37,917 bases of DNA from Priestia flexa NBRC 15715 (GCF_001591565.1 NZ_BCVD01000025.1:1-37917), one strand, 5' to 3'; counted from the stretch's first letter, positions 17,138 through 26,539 are shown. A program made the numbers and translations. The notes: generated from the sequence alone by a model not told the origin.

Positions 17138-17166
17138 TTGACATCTATAAAAGAAGTATAGAAAAT
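17138..17166 (+). promoter_or_regulatory. possible mreB promoter with an inverted repeat upstream
   Basis: A perfect TTGACA lies at 17138-17143. The best -10 region (TATAGAAAAT, 17157-17166) is imperfectly spaced. A perfect 6-bp inverted repeat, GTATGA (17108-17113) and TCATAC (17121-17126), sits just upstream, and another TATAAT occurs at 17045-17050. The 228-nt gap thus holds several control signals but no gene. I saw no clear terminator for radC. Confidence 0.4.
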
Positions 17167-17246
17167 AAAAAATGTTAATAATGAAATGGTGAAATCGACT
17201 GAGAGGGTTTAGCCTTTGCATTTCGGTAAGAGAAAGGAAGAGACAC

Positions 17247-18272
17247 ATGTTTGGAATCGGTACTAGAGACCTTGGAATAGATTTAGGTACTGCAAATACA
17301 CTTGTTTATGTTAAAGGAAAAGGAATCGTTGTACGTGAACCGTCAGTTGTAGCATTACAAACAGATACAAAGCAAATCGTAGCGGTTGGTAATGATGCAA
17401 AAAATATGATTGGTCGTACACCTGGAAATGTTGTAGCACTTCGTCCTATGAAAGATGGAGTAATTGCAGATTATGAAACAACAGCAACAATGATGAAATA
17501 TTACATCAAACAAGCGCAAAAGACAAAAAGTTTGTTTGCTGGCAAGCCTTATGTAATGGTATGCGTACCATCGGGAATTACGGCTGTTGAGAAGCGCGCA
17601 GTCATTGACGCAACTCGTCAAGCAGGCGCTCGTGATGCTTATACAATTGAAGAGCCATTCGCAGCAGCAATCGGTGCGAATTTACCTGTTTGGGAACCAA
17701 CAGGAAGCATGGTTGTTGATATCGGTGGCGGTACCACAGAAGTAGCCATTATCTCACTAGGTGGTATTGTAACATGTCAGTCAATCCGTATTGCCGGAGA
17801 CGAAATGGATGAAGCAATCATCCAATATATTCGCAAAAATTACAATCTTATGATTGGTGAACGTACGTCAGAAGCGTTAAAAGTGGAAATTGGTTCAGCA
17901 GGTATCCCTGAAGGAATCGACAACATGGAAATTCGTGGACGTGACTTATTAACTGGATTACCAAAAACAATTGAGATTTCAGCAGAAGAGATTGCTGATG
18001 CGCTGAAAGATACGGTTTCAGCAATTGTTGATTCAGTAAAAGGTACGCTTGAAAAAACACCACCAGAACTAGCGGCAGATATTATGGATCGCGGAATTGT
18101 ATTAACAGGCGGTGGCGCTTTACTGCGTAATTTAGATCGTGTAATTAGTGAAGAAACAAATATGCCTGTTGTCATTGCAGAAGATCCGTTAGACTGCGTA
18201 GCAATTGGAACAGGAAAAGCATTAGATAATATTGATTTATTCAAAAATCGTACAAGCGATTCGTATCGCTAA
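17247..18272 (+). CDS. mreB: rod-shape protein MreB
   Basis: Bacterial actin that forms short membrane-bound filaments and steers side-wall peptidoglycan synthesis with MreC, MreD, RodA and PBP2. The phosphate-1 loop [10 protein letters not shown] is at the N-terminus, and [12 protein letters not shown] (phosphate 2) and [12 protein letters not shown] (adenosine loop) follow. Length is 341 residues, near the 337 of B. subtilis. AAAGGAAG precedes the ATG. First gene of mreBCD, 19 nt before mreC. Confidence 0.98.
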   Translation: MFGIGTRDLGIDLGTANTLVYVKGKGIVVREPSVVALQTDTKQIVAVGNDAKNMIGRTPGNVVALRPMKDGVIADYETTATMMKYYIKQAQKTKSLFAGKPYVMVCVPSGITAVEKRAVIDATRQAGARDAYTIEEPFAAAIGANLPVWEPTGSMVVDIGGGTTEVAIISLGGIVTCQSIRIAGDEMDEAIIQYIRKNYNLMIGERTSEALKVEIGSAGIPEGIDNMEIRGRDLLTGLPKTIEISAEEIADALKDTVSAIVDSVKGTLEKTPPELAADIMDRGIVLTGGGALLRNLDRVISEETNMPVVIAEDPLDCVAIGTGKALDNIDLFKNRTSDSYR

Positions 18273-18291
18273 ACAGTAAGAGGTGTAAATC

Positions 18292-19173
18292 GTGCCACAG
18301 TTTTTTTTAAATAAGCGTCTAGTTATTTTGTTAGTTAGTATTATTGTATTAGTGGCATTGATTGGTTTTTCGTTAAATGGTCGTAAAGATGTAACGTGGC
18401 CTGAACAGTTTGTGAAAGACACGGTCGGTCTTGTTCAGGCTACATTTCACCAACCCGCACAGTATGTAGCGGGTTTCTTTGAAAATGTAGGTGACCTAAA
18501 GCGTACATATGAAGAAAATGAAGTGCTAAAAGCACGTCTTGATGAGCGTATGCAATTAGAAGCGAAAGTAAGTGAGCTAGAAACAGAAAATGATAAGCTG
18601 CGTGAACAAATGGATAAAGAAAGCGACCTCAAAGCTTACGATCCAATTGAAGCAACGGTTATCGCTCGAAACCCAGACCGTTGGCATGACGTTATTGCCA
18701 TTGATAAAGGAAAAGTTCACAATGTTGAAGAAAACATGGCCGTGATTACGCCAGGTGGACTAATTGGGAAGGTGAAACATGCTTCTCAGTTTACTTCAAC
18801 GGTTCAATTAATTAGCTCATCCGATCGCACCAACCGCGTATCGGCTAAGATTCAAGCGGAAAAACCTGTGTACGGTTTAATTGAAGGATACGACGAAGAA
18901 GAACAAGCTCTTTTATTAAGACGAATTCCATTTGATGCTGAAATTAAAGAAAAACAAAAAGTTGTTACCTCTGGCCTTGGAGGCGAAGATGGTGTATTTC
19001 CAAGCGGACTTGTTATTGGAGAAATTACGAAAATTGAGCCTGATGAGTACGGTTTAACACAAAAAGCATACATTAAGCCATCAACGGACTTATACGATCT
19101 TGATCATGTTATGGTCGCTAAAAGAAGTACAGTGATGTCTGAAGACAGCTTAGAAGCAGAGGAGGAAGAGTGA
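18292..19173 (+). CDS. mreC: rod-shape protein MreC
   Basis: Bitopic membrane protein that scaffolds the elongation machinery outside the cell. It has a basic N-terminus, one membrane helix at about 8-27, a coiled coil at about 65-110 (repeated Glu/Leu/Lys), then the beta-barrel MreC domain (VIARNPDRWHDVIAIDKG, VTPGGLIGKV, VTSGLGGEDGVFPSGLVIG). The start is a GTG at 18292 with AGAGGTG about 7 nt upstream. The acidic C-terminal end overlaps mreD. Confidence 0.97.
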   Translation: MPQFFLNKRLVILLVSIIVLVALIGFSLNGRKDVTWPEQFVKDTVGLVQATFHQPAQYVAGFFENVGDLKRTYEENEVLKARLDERMQLEAKVSELETENDKLREQMDKESDLKAYDPIEATVIARNPDRWHDVIAIDKGKVHNVEENMAVITPGGLIGKVKHASQFTSTVQLISSSDRTNRVSAKIQAEKPVYGLIEGYDEEEQALLLRRIPFDAEIKEKQKVVTSGLGGEDGVFPSGLVIGEITKIEPDEYGLTQKAYIKPSTDLYDLDHVMVAKRSTVMSEDSLEAEEEE

Positions 19174-19694
19174 TGAAACGCTTCCTCTTACCTTTCATAA
19201 TTCTAGTTATTTTTATGTTAGAAAGCATTTTTGTGAACTTTGTTGCGATGCAGCCAGCTTTTCGAGACTGGCTTTTATCGCCGCGCTTTGTTTTAATTGC
19301 GCTCGTATTTATGACCATCTATATTAATCGCAAGCAGGCGATGATTTTTGGGATTGTTTTTGGATTTTTATATGATATTGCCTTTACGGACGTACTGGGT
19401 ATTTATGCACTTGGCTTACCAGCCGTTTGCTATATCGTGTCACAGCTTATAAAGATTTGGCAAAACAATTTGTTAGTGGTGCTTTTAATTTGTTTGATCG
19501 CAGTTGCCATTATTGAGTTTTATGTATATGGCATTAATACAATTATCGGGGTATCGGATATGCTAATGGGGCGTTTCTTAGCCGAACGATTTTATGTAAC
19601 TCTGATTTTAAATGCAATTTTTACGGTGATTTTTGCGCTACCTCTACAAAAGTGTTTTCAATATTTTTCACTGTTTTATGCAAAGGAACGATAA
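19173..19694 (+). CDS. mreD: rod-shape protein MreD
   Basis: Integral membrane member of the elongasome. The 173-residue protein is almost wholly hydrophobic, with about five helices, and has the MreD-typical FGFLYDIAFTDVLGIYAL. The ATG at 19173 overlaps the mreC stop (TGATG) and is 7 nt from GGAGG; a GTG at 19170 is a less likely start. The 118 nt to minC show no clear terminator, so minCD may be read from mre transcripts, as in B. subtilis. Confidence 0.95.
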   Translation: MKRFLLPFIILVIFMLESIFVNFVAMQPAFRDWLLSPRFVLIALVFMTIYINRKQAMIFGIVFGFLYDIAFTDVLGIYALGLPAVCYIVSQLIKIWQNNLLVVLLICLIAVAIIEFYVYGINTIIGVSDMLMGRFLAERFYVTLILNAIFTVIFALPLQKCFQYFSLFYAKER

Positions 19695-19812
19695 TACTTC
19701 AAAAAAAGTCAATTTTCTAGTTCCAAATTCGTAGAAATGTTGTGATTCTGCGAGTGAAAAAAAGGAATTGGTAAGTCTCTGTCGAAATTATATATTCGTT
19801 GAGGTGAGCGTC

Positions 19813-20496
19813 TTGAATAAACAAAAGCAACAAAATATAACTATTAAAGGAACGAAAGATGGACTAACGCTCCATCTCAATGACGCATGTTCGTTCGAGG
19901 AGCTATTAGCTGAACTACAGACGAAGCTTTTGACGAATAAACATGGAGATGACGAGCAGCATGTCACCGTATATGTAAAAGCTGGAAATCGTTTTATGAC
20001 TGAAGACCAGGAAAACGAGTTAAAGGCGCTCATCGAGAAGAATCGACACTTAGTAGTCAAAAAAATCGATAGTAACGTCATTTTAAAACAGGATGCATTA
20101 CGGGTAAAAGAAGAAGAAGAATTAGTTTCTGTTGCAAAAGTTGTTCGCTCAGGACAAGTACTTCACGTCGAAGGAGACTTATTGTTAATCGGCGACGTCA
20201 ATCCTGGGGGAACCATTGTAGCAGGGGGAAATCTTTTTATATTAGGTGCTTTAAAAGGAATTGCTCATGCAGGGTATCGTGGTAATAAAACAGCGGTTAT
20301 TGCAGCTTCAATTATGCAACCGTCTCAGCTTCGAATTGCTGATGTTATCACACGACCTGAAGAAGAGGATAGTGAAAAAGAGCAAAGTGTCATGGAGTGT
20401 GCGTATTTAGATGACGCGAATCAAATAGTTATAGACCGCGTTCAAGGTTTAGCGAGTCTACGACCTAACTTGACAAGGTTAGAAAGGAGAATTTGA
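19813..20496 (+). CDS. minC: septum-site inhibitor MinC
   Basis: FtsZ inhibitor that stops division at the poles, recruited to the membrane by MinD. The N-terminal FtsZ-binding domain opens with TIKGTKDGLTLHL and ends near residue 100. The C-terminal beta-helix domain holds LLLIGDVNPGGTIVAGGNLFILG, quoted here only as the GDVNPGG and AGGN turns, and dimerises and binds MinD. I chose TTG at 19813 because GAGGTGAG (19801-19808) precedes it and the protein then starts NKQKQQNITIKG, matching the usual MinC N-terminus. Length is 227 residues. minD follows after 2 nt. Confidence 0.95.
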   Translation: MNKQKQQNITIKGTKDGLTLHLNDACSFEELLAELQTKLLTNKHGDDEQHVTVYVKAGNRFMTEDQENELKALIEKNRHLVVKKIDSNVILKQDALRVKEEEELVSVAKVVRSGQVLHVEGDLLLIGDVNPGGTIVAGGNLFILGALKGIAHAGYRGNKTAVIAASIMQPSQLRIADVITRPEEEDSEKEQSVMECAYLDDANQIVIDRVQGLASLRPNLTRLERRI

Positions 20497-20498
20497 CA

Positions 20499-21299
20499 GT
20501 GGGAGAGGCTATTGTTGTTACGTCTGGTAAAGGTGGAGTTGGAAAAACAACGACATCTGCCAACTTAGGTACTGCGCTAGCGTTAGCTGGAAAGCGCGTT
20601 TGTTTAGTAGACACTGATATCGGTCTGCGCAACTTAGATGTTGTGATGGGACTGGAAAATCGAATTATATATGATCTTGTAGACGTGGTAGAAGGGCGCT
20701 GCCAACCTCAAAAAGCCTTAATTAAAGACAAACGATTTGAATGTTTGTATCTGCTTCCTGCTGCTCAAACGAGCGATAAGACAGCTGTTCAGCCAGAGCA
20801 AATGCGCGAGCTGATTCTTGAATTAAAGCAAGAGTATGACTATGTCATTATTGATTGCCCAGCTGGTATTGAGCAGGGATATAAAAATGCAGTAGCTGGC
20901 GCAGATAAAGCGCTTGTTGTGACAACTCCGGAAGTGTCAGCTGTTCGTGATGCTGATCGCATTATTGGGTTGCTCGAGCAAGAAGATATTGAATCGCCAA
21001 AGCTTGTCATTAACCGAATTCGAAGCCATATGATGAAAAACGGAGATATGCTTGATGTGGATGAAATTGCTCAGCTGCTTGCAGTTGACCTCATCGGAAT
21101 TGTAGCCGATGATGAAAATGTCATTAAAGCATCTAATAGCGGTGAGCCCATCGTTATGGACCCATCTAGTAAGGCTTCCATTGCTTATCGTAATATTGCG
21201 CGACGAATTCTTGGTGAAACCGTTCCTTTACAATCGCTTGATGATGAAAATAAAGGGATGTTCGCACGCATCAAACGATTCTTTGGTGTACGTGCATAA
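20499..21299 (+). CDS. minD: septum-site ATPase MinD
   Basis: Deviant-Walker ATPase of the ParA/MinD family that places MinC at the membrane. The P-loop GKGGVGKTT with its signature lysine is at the N-terminus, DTDIGLRNLD and DCPAGIEQG follow, and the C-terminus ends in the amphipathic membrane-targeting helix FARIKRFFG. The GTG at 20499 is 9 nt after AAAGGAG and gives the canonical start GEAIVVTSGKGG. The TTG at 20493 is too close to that site. Length is 266 residues. No minE is present, as expected in Bacillus, where DivIVA and MinJ set the pattern. Confidence 0.96.
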   Translation: MGEAIVVTSGKGGVGKTTTSANLGTALALAGKRVCLVDTDIGLRNLDVVMGLENRIIYDLVDVVEGRCQPQKALIKDKRFECLYLLPAAQTSDKTAVQPEQMRELILELKQEYDYVIIDCPAGIEQGYKNAVAGADKALVVTTPEVSAVRDADRIIGLLEQEDIESPKLVINRIRSHMMKNGDMLDVDEIAQLLAVDLIGIVADDENVIKASNSGEPIVMDPSSKASIAYRNIARRILGETVPLQSLDDENKGMFARIKRFFGVRA

Positions 21300-21317
21300 A
21301 AACAAAGCGTTTGTTTG

Positions 21318-21346
21318 AAAAGCTTCCATTGTGGAAGCTTTTTTTG
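21318..21346 (+). terminator. intrinsic terminator after minD
   Basis: AAAAGCTTCCA (21318-21328) and TGGAAGCTTTT (21332-21342) form an 11-bp stem with a TTG loop and a T tail. Confidence 0.92.
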
Positions 21347-21372
21347 TTTCACTATTCATCATTTTTATCCTG

Positions 21373-21401
21373 TCATAACGATGCCGGACAAGTCATACAT
21401 T
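21373..21401 (+). promoter_or_regulatory. sigma-E-type promoter of spoIVFA/FB
   Basis: The -10 box CATACATT (21394-21401) matches the sigma-E consensus CATACA-T exactly. TCATAAC (21373-21379), 14 nt upstream, carries the ATA core of the -35 box. In B. subtilis the spoIVF operon is transcribed by sigma-E in the mother cell. Confidence 0.72.
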
Positions 21402-21439
21402 AAATTATATAAGTTTAAGGACAAGGAGAATGATGAATC

Positions 21440-22231
21440 ATGAATCGACGTGCTGATGAAATTCGAAAGCGAATTGCTGAGCGTAAAAAAAGGCAGCTTT
21501 CTACTGCTAAGAAAATCCCGCATGAACCGCTTCATACGTCATTGATGAGTGAAGAAGAAAAGTATGGACTTCCTGATTATTCACCTATTGAATATACACC
21601 TACTAAAAGTAGCGGTGAGCGCTATCCCTTTTTTCGAAAAGAGCGCTTCTTTTTTAAAGTCTTAGCGTCAGCTTGCTTAGTACTTATCGTCGCTATTTTA
21701 TTTAAAAGTCCTTCCCCAACGTTTGAAAAAGCAAGGGTGTACATCTCTACAGCGATGGATCAAGAATTTCAGTTTGCTGCTGTTTCATCTTGGTACGAAG
21801 ATCAATTTGGCAAACCGCTCACGCTTTTACCACAAAAGGCTGAACCTAAAAGCGATGAACAAAGCGTCAGCGGAGATTATGTTATGCCTGCATCTGGAAA
21901 AGTAATGGAGACCTTTGAAGAAGATAAGCAGGGTGTAACGATTCAAACGGGAGCAGATTCTGTTGTCGAAGCGATGAGCGAAGGAATTGTTCGCTATGTT
22001 GGAAAACGAGATGGAATTGGAAACACAGTAATTATCCAACATGCTGATGGCTCTGAAACATGGTATGGGCAACTAAAGACGGTTGATGTAAACGTTTATG
22101 ACTTTGTTAATAAAGGAAAACAACTTGGCGTAGTAGCGAGTTCAGATGACGGAGAAACAGGCCTCTTTTATTTTGCAATTAAAAAAGGTGAAAAGTTTGT
22201 GGACCCTAGTCAGGTGATTCAATTTGAATAG
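21440..22231 (+). CDS. spoIVFA: stage IV sporulation protein FA (SpoIVFB inhibitor/anchor)
   Basis: Mother-cell protein in the outer forespore membrane that holds SpoIVFB in an inactive complex with BofA until a signal from the forespore arrives. A long basic cytoplasmic part is followed by one membrane helix at about 70-88, then an M23/LytM-like domain (about 150-263). The metal site is degenerate: the usual HxH is replaced by YGQL after IIQHADG, so it should lack peptidase activity and act in binding. AAGGAG lies 11 nt before the ATG. The stop overlaps spoIVFB by 8 nt. Confidence 0.93.
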   Translation: MNRRADEIRKRIAERKKRQLSTAKKIPHEPLHTSLMSEEEKYGLPDYSPIEYTPTKSSGERYPFFRKERFFFKVLASACLVLIVAILFKSPSPTFEKARVYISTAMDQEFQFAAVSSWYEDQFGKPLTLLPQKAEPKSDEQSVSGDYVMPASGKVMETFEEDKQGVTIQTGADSVVEAMSEGIVRYVGKRDGIGNTVIIQHADGSETWYGQLKTVDVNVYDFVNKGKQLGVVASSDDGETGLFYFAIKKGEKFVDPSQVIQFE

Positions 22232-23087
22232 CTACTTATCACTGCTGATGAAAATTCATATTCACCCTCTGTTGTGGGGGGTTTTTATTATTGGGATTTT
22301 TACAGCGGCGATTAAGCCGCTGATGATTTTGTTTGTGATTATCCTTATTCATGAGTTGGGTCATGCGCTTGCTGCTCACCATTTTTCATGGCGAATCAAG
22401 CGAATTATGCTGCTGCCGTTTGGTGGAGTAGCGGAAGTGGATGAACATGGAAACCGTCCATTTCGTGAAGAGCTAATCGTTACGATTAGCGGACCTATTC
22501 AGCATATTTGGCTCGTTGGCGGTGCTTATTTATTTGCTGAGCTTGGTTGGATTCAAGCGGAAACGTATGAACAATTTCTCTATCAAAATGCGCTTATCTT
22601 CTTTTTTAATTTGTTACCTATTTGGCCTCTAGATGGAGGAAAGATTTTGTTTTTATGGTGCAGTAGATATGCGCCGTTTTTAACAGCACATGAACGAATG
22701 CTAAAACTATCAAGTGGATTTTTAATAGCGTTATGCCTCTATACGGCCATTTTTTATGCAATGCACCTTCATTTATGGATGGTGCTAGCCTTTTTGATTC
22801 TTTGTCATTATCAAGAATGGCGAAACCGTCATTTTGTCTACATGCGCTTTTTACTAGAACGATATCATGGGAAAGAAAATGCAATTTCTACTTTACAGCC
22901 AGTAACTGCTTCTGCAAATGAGCAGATTTATGATGTATTAAAAAAGTTTAAAAGAGGCTGTAAGCATATGGTTGTGTTTCAAGCAAACGGTGAAGCGTTG
23001 AGAATTGATGAAAACGAACTGCTTCATGCTTATTTTGTGGAGAAAAGAGTGGACAGCTCGCTTGATGAACTTGTATCTATCTATTAA
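22224..23087 (+). CDS. spoIVFB: intramembrane metalloprotease SpoIVFB (pro-sigma-K processing)
   Basis: Site-2-protease-family zinc protease that cleaves pro-sigma-K in the mother cell. HELGH (H43, E44, H47) and the third ligand D137 in LLPIWPLDGGK are present, within about six membrane helices. The C-terminal 80 residues are a CBS-like domain that senses ATP in B. subtilis. The start is a TTG at 22224, inside the end of spoIVFA. AGGTGA stands 6 nt upstream, and the resulting N-terminus (NSYLSLLMKIHIHP) fits the family. Translation is coupled to its inhibitor. Confidence 0.95.
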   Translation: MNSYLSLLMKIHIHPLLWGVFIIGIFTAAIKPLMILFVIILIHELGHALAAHHFSWRIKRIMLLPFGGVAEVDEHGNRPFREELIVTISGPIQHIWLVGGAYLFAELGWIQAETYEQFLYQNALIFFFNLLPIWPLDGGKILFLWCSRYAPFLTAHERMLKLSSGFLIALCLYTAIFYAMHLHLWMVLAFLILCHYQEWRNRHFVYMRFLLERYHGKENAISTLQPVTASANEQIYDVLKKFKRGCKHMVVFQANGEALRIDENELLHAYFVEKRVDSSLDELVSIY

Positions 23088-23112
23088 AATCAAGTAACAT
23101 ATAAAGAAGGTA

Positions 23113-23146
23113 AGGTTCGGCTGAACGTGTAGCCGGACTTTTTTTA
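23113..23146 (+). terminator. intrinsic terminator after spoIVFB
   Basis: GTTCGGCT (23115-23122) pairs with AGCCGGAC (23131-23138) with one G-U pair, followed by eight T. Confidence 0.88.
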
Positions 23147-23175
23147 TTGAACATTAAAGAAGTGGAGATTTAAAC

Positions 23176-24633
23176 GTGAGAAAATGTATTATTAATGCTG
23201 CAACAAAATCGAAGCGCATTGCCGTTATAAATGATGGAGAGCTAGAAGAGATTTATTTAGAAGAGCAGAATAAGCACCAAATTGTTGGTGATATTTATAT
23301 AGGTCGAGTTGTGAGGGTTGTACCAGGTATGCAGGCCGCTTTTGTTGATATTGGTCTATCACAAAATGGATTTATTCATCAGCAAGAGCTCGTTTCATAT
23401 CGAAATGATTCGGACACTCAAAGAGACAGTAAGCCAATGTCAGCTTTTATTCGAGAAGGAGAAGCTATTGTTGTTCAGGTGATTAAAGAAGGAATTGGAA
23501 CAAAGGGACCGCGCTTAACCGGTGTGATTGAATTTGCAACGGAAGAACTTGTTTATTTACCAGACGGAAACTATGTGGCAACTTCGAAAAAGATGAAGGA
23601 GAAAGAGCGAGTTAAGTGGAAGCAGCTTGGTCAACAGCTGGTTGAAGAGAAAGAAGGCCTTGTCTTTCGGACAGCTGTTCAATCGCTGACAGAGGAACAG
23701 GTAATAAAGAGAGTCAAAGAGCTGCGAGTTCAGTATCAACATGAAATCGTAGCGAACAAGAATCAAAAGGCACCGAAGCTCTTAAAAAAAGGCCAAGAGT
23801 TTTTGAATGCATTTGTACAAAATGCGAGTAAAAAATCAATACAAGAATTCGTAGTGGATGATTTTACTGAATACCAACAGCTTCTTAAGGCGTATCCAAC
23901 ATTACCTTTTTACTATTATAAAGGCACTGAAAGCGTATTTGAGCACTATGAGATTGAAAGCCAATTGGAAAAACTTTTGAAACGCATTGTTTGGCTGAAG
24001 AGCGGTGGCTATATTGTCATTGATGAAACAGAAGCAATGACGGTAGTGGACGTAAATACAGGAAAGTTTAGCGGGAAAAGCTCATTGAGAGAAAACATTT
24101 TACGCGTTAATAAAGAAGCTGCTTTTGAGATAGCTAAGCAGCTAAAGCTTCGCCACATTGGCGGGATGGTATTGATTGATTTCATTAACATGAGCAGCCG
24201 ACAAGATCGTGATGAAGTGCTAAAGTATGTTCAAGACATTGTAAAAGAGGATGAAGTTCGTACTACCGTAGTTGGGTTTACTGAACTCGGTATTTTGCAG
24301 CTAACGCGCAAAAAGGTACGTGATAGCATCGGTTCTACCTTAACGACGGCTTGTCAGGTTTGCAATGGAACAGGACGAGTAATGGATGCAGAAGCCATTG
24401 CGTTTCAAATTGAGCGTAAGCTATGGGAATATCGATTTTCAACAGAAGAAGCCATTTGGGTTGAAACGCGCGAAGATGTAGAAAAATACTTAAAGAACGA
24501 TGGTTTCTTTCATGCGATAGAAGAAATGATTGGACTGAAGCTTTACTGTACGCCAACGCTTTCAGCTTCTCATATGTACCATGTTAAATACGTTGGGAAA
24601 GAATCTGTCATTCGGGACAGATTAAGAAAGTAA
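23176..24633 (+). CDS. rng: ribonuclease G/E family endoribonuclease
   Basis: Single-strand-specific endoribonuclease for rRNA maturation and mRNA decay. The N-terminal part has an S1 domain (about 36-118, IVGDIYIGRVVRVVPGMQAA). The catalytic magnesium site is D292 in VVDVNTGK and D335 in IDFINM. The zinc-link cysteines are C393 and C396 in CQVC. Length is 485 residues, like E. coli RNase G and without the long RNase E scaffold. Start is GTG at 23176. B. subtilis has no RNase E/G, so this sets the organism apart. In many proteobacteria rng also lies near maf and mreBCD, which suggests an old gene neighbourhood. Confidence 0.93.
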   Translation: MRKCIINAATKSKRIAVINDGELEEIYLEEQNKHQIVGDIYIGRVVRVVPGMQAAFVDIGLSQNGFIHQQELVSYRNDSDTQRDSKPMSAFIREGEAIVVQVIKEGIGTKGPRLTGVIEFATEELVYLPDGNYVATSKKMKEKERVKWKQLGQQLVEEKEGLVFRTAVQSLTEEQVIKRVKELRVQYQHEIVANKNQKAPKLLKKGQEFLNAFVQNASKKSIQEFVVDDFTEYQQLLKAYPTLPFYYYKGTESVFEHYEIESQLEKLLKRIVWLKSGGYIVIDETEAMTVVDVNTGKFSGKSSLRENILRVNKEAAFEIAKQLKLRHIGGMVLIDFINMSSRQDRDEVLKYVQDIVKEDEVRTTVVGFTELGILQLTRKKVRDSIGSTLTTACQVCNGTGRVMDAEAIAFQIERKLWEYRFSTEEAIWVETREDVEKYLKNDGFFHAIEEMIGLKLYCTPTLSASHMYHVKYVGKESVIRDRLRK

Positions 24634-24662
24634 TCTTTTTATGAATAAAGTTGCAAATGTAA

Positions 24663-24692
24663 TTGACACTTACCTTCATACTGTAGTAAGAT
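24663..24692 (+). promoter_or_regulatory. promoter of the L21 operon
   Basis: A perfect TTGACA (24663-24668) and TAAGAT (24687-24692) are 18 nt apart. The transcript would start near 24699, at the beginning of the L21 leader. Confidence 0.65.
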
Positions 24693-24698
24693 TTAATA

Positions 24699-24795
24699 TG
24701 TTGGTTTGTAGCACCCGTGCTACAACCGCTCAGAACAGGTTTTAAGTCTAGTATAGGCACCTGTGATGGCGAGTCTTAGTTTTTAGAGGAGGTGC
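24699..24795 (+). promoter_or_regulatory. L21 leader (ribosomal protein leader RNA)
   Basis: A structured leader of about 100 nt before rplU. TTGTAGCACCCGTGCTACAA folds as a strong hairpin near 24705-24726, and AGGTTTTAAG...CACCTGTGAT and GAGTCTTAG follow. Firmicutes L21 leaders occupy this place and are thought to let L21 control its own operon. The hairpin is seen directly; the class call is from position and overall layout. Confidence 0.7.
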
Positions 24796-24800
24796 AGAGA

Positions 24801-25109
24801 ATGTACGCAATTATCGAAACTGGTGGTAAACAAATTAAAGTAGAAGCTGGTCAAGCAATCTACATCGAAAAACTTGCTGGTGAACAAGGCGAAACAGTTA
24901 CTTTTGATAAAGTATTATTTGTAGGTGGCGACAACGTTAAAGTTGGTGCTCCATTTGTTGAAGGTGCAACAGTTACGGCTAAAGTTGAAAAACAAGGTCG
25001 TGCTAAGAAAATCACTGTATTCAAATACAAAGCAAAGAAAAACTATCGTCGTAAGCAAGGTCACCGTCAACCTTACACAAAAGTTGTTATCGACGCTATC
25101 AACGCGTAA
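24801..25109 (+). CDS. rplU: 50S ribosomal protein L21
   Basis: Large-subunit ribosomal protein that binds 23S rRNA near L20. [18 protein letters not shown] at the N-terminus and [19 protein letters not shown] near the C-terminus are the L21 signatures. Length is 102 residues. AGGAGGTG lies 6-7 nt before the ATG at 24801. An in-frame GTG at 24792 falls inside this site and is rejected. First gene of rplU-prp-rpmA, behind its own leader. Confidence 0.98.
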   Translation: MYAIIETGGKQIKVEAGQAIYIEKLAGEQGETVTFDKVLFVGGDNVKVGAPFVEGATVTAKVEKQGRAKKITVFKYKAKKNYRRKQGHRQPYTKVVIDAINA

Positions 25110-25121
25110 GATTAGCATCTG

Positions 25122-25764
<643 letters not shown>

Positions 25765-25770
25765 GCTGTG

Positions 25771-25814
25771 AAAAGAAAACTCTAACCTCAATGGAGGTTA
25801 GAGTTTTCTTTTTG
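25771..25814 (+). terminator. intrinsic terminator after rpmA
   Basis: A 19-bp stem, 25771-25789 with 25794-25812, encloses a 4-nt loop and ends in T residues. It ends the ribosomal protein operon. Confidence 0.95.
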
Positions 25815-25845
25815 TAGAATAATTCACCTATTCTCCACTGGAATT

Positions 25846-25854
25846 TGTTATAAT
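25846..25854 (+). promoter_or_regulatory. extended -10 promoter of spo0B-obg
   Basis: TGTTATAAT forms an extended -10 element (TATAAT at 25849-25854) about 90 nt before spo0B. The -35 region is weak, which extended -10 promoters tolerate. Confidence 0.5.
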
Positions 25855-25943
25855 CGAACATATTAAATAACAATGATGCGAGATGTTTTTTATCGCCTAG
25901 AAGTTACTTATGCTCGAGTCAAAAGTTAGTTAGGAGTGCGAAA

Positions 25944-26483
25944 ATGAAAAAAGAGTGGGATGTTGTCGAAGTATTAAAATATGCTAGGCATGATTGGCTA
26001 AATAAGATACAGCTAATCAAAGGCAATTTAGCACTGAATCGGGTAGATCGAGCAAACGACATCATCAATACAATCGTGAACGAGTCACAGCACGAATCAA
26101 AATTAACAAGCATGAATATGCATTTGTTCACAGGTTTTGTTATGACTTACCACTGGTATAACCACGCGGTTCGGTTAGAACTTGAAGTGCTCGGAAACGC
26201 TCAGGATTTATCAAAGTATGATAATGAAGTATACAAATGGTGCCGTTATTTAACGGGTTTGCTAGAATCTCATATTGATTATCATGCTGATAATTATTTG
26301 AGTATTTCATTATGCACCGAAGAGCAGGAACCTCGTTTCTTTTTTGATTTTAGTGGAATACTAACGGATATGCAAAATTTACAAGAACAGCTCGGTAGTT
26401 ATGAATATGGTCAAATGCTTACATGCGTTGAACAAGAAATTCTTCCAACTGAGTTTAATATTCAAATTAAGTTAAATACATGA
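25944..26483 (+). CDS. spo0B: sporulation initiation phosphotransferase Spo0B
   Basis: Phosphotransferase of the sporulation phosphorelay: takes phosphate from Spo0F and passes it to Spo0A. The active histidine is H16 in ARHDWLNKIQLIKGN, in the N-terminal helical hairpin that dimerises into a four-helix bundle. The C-terminal part resembles a histidine-kinase ATPase fold that has lost ATP binding. Length is 179 residues, about the family norm. TAGGAGTG precedes the ATG. obg follows after 56 nt, as in B. subtilis; a small TGTAC/GTACA hairpin (26496-26509) lies in that gap. Confidence 0.93.
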   Translation: MKKEWDVVEVLKYARHDWLNKIQLIKGNLALNRVDRANDIINTIVNESQHESKLTSMNMHLFTGFVMTYHWYNHAVRLELEVLGNAQDLSKYDNEVYKWCRYLTGLLESHIDYHADNYLSISLCTEEQEPRFFFDFSGILTDMQNLQEQLGSYEYGQMLTCVEQEILPTEFNIQIKLNT

Positions 26484-26539
26484 GTAGATCTCTTTTGTAC
26501 AAGCGTACAGAAGAATGAACTAGAACGGAGTGAAAGTAC

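Noticed and set aside
19768-19796. Promoter TTGGTA-17-TATATT before minC
   Set aside because: Spacing is ideal, but the start would fall near 19803 and cut into the minC ribosome binding site at 19801-19808, so it is unlikely to drive translation of minC.
24792-24800. Upstream GTG start for rplU
   Set aside because: The GTG is part of the AGGAGGTG ribosome binding site; the ATG at 24801 gives the standard L21 N-terminus.
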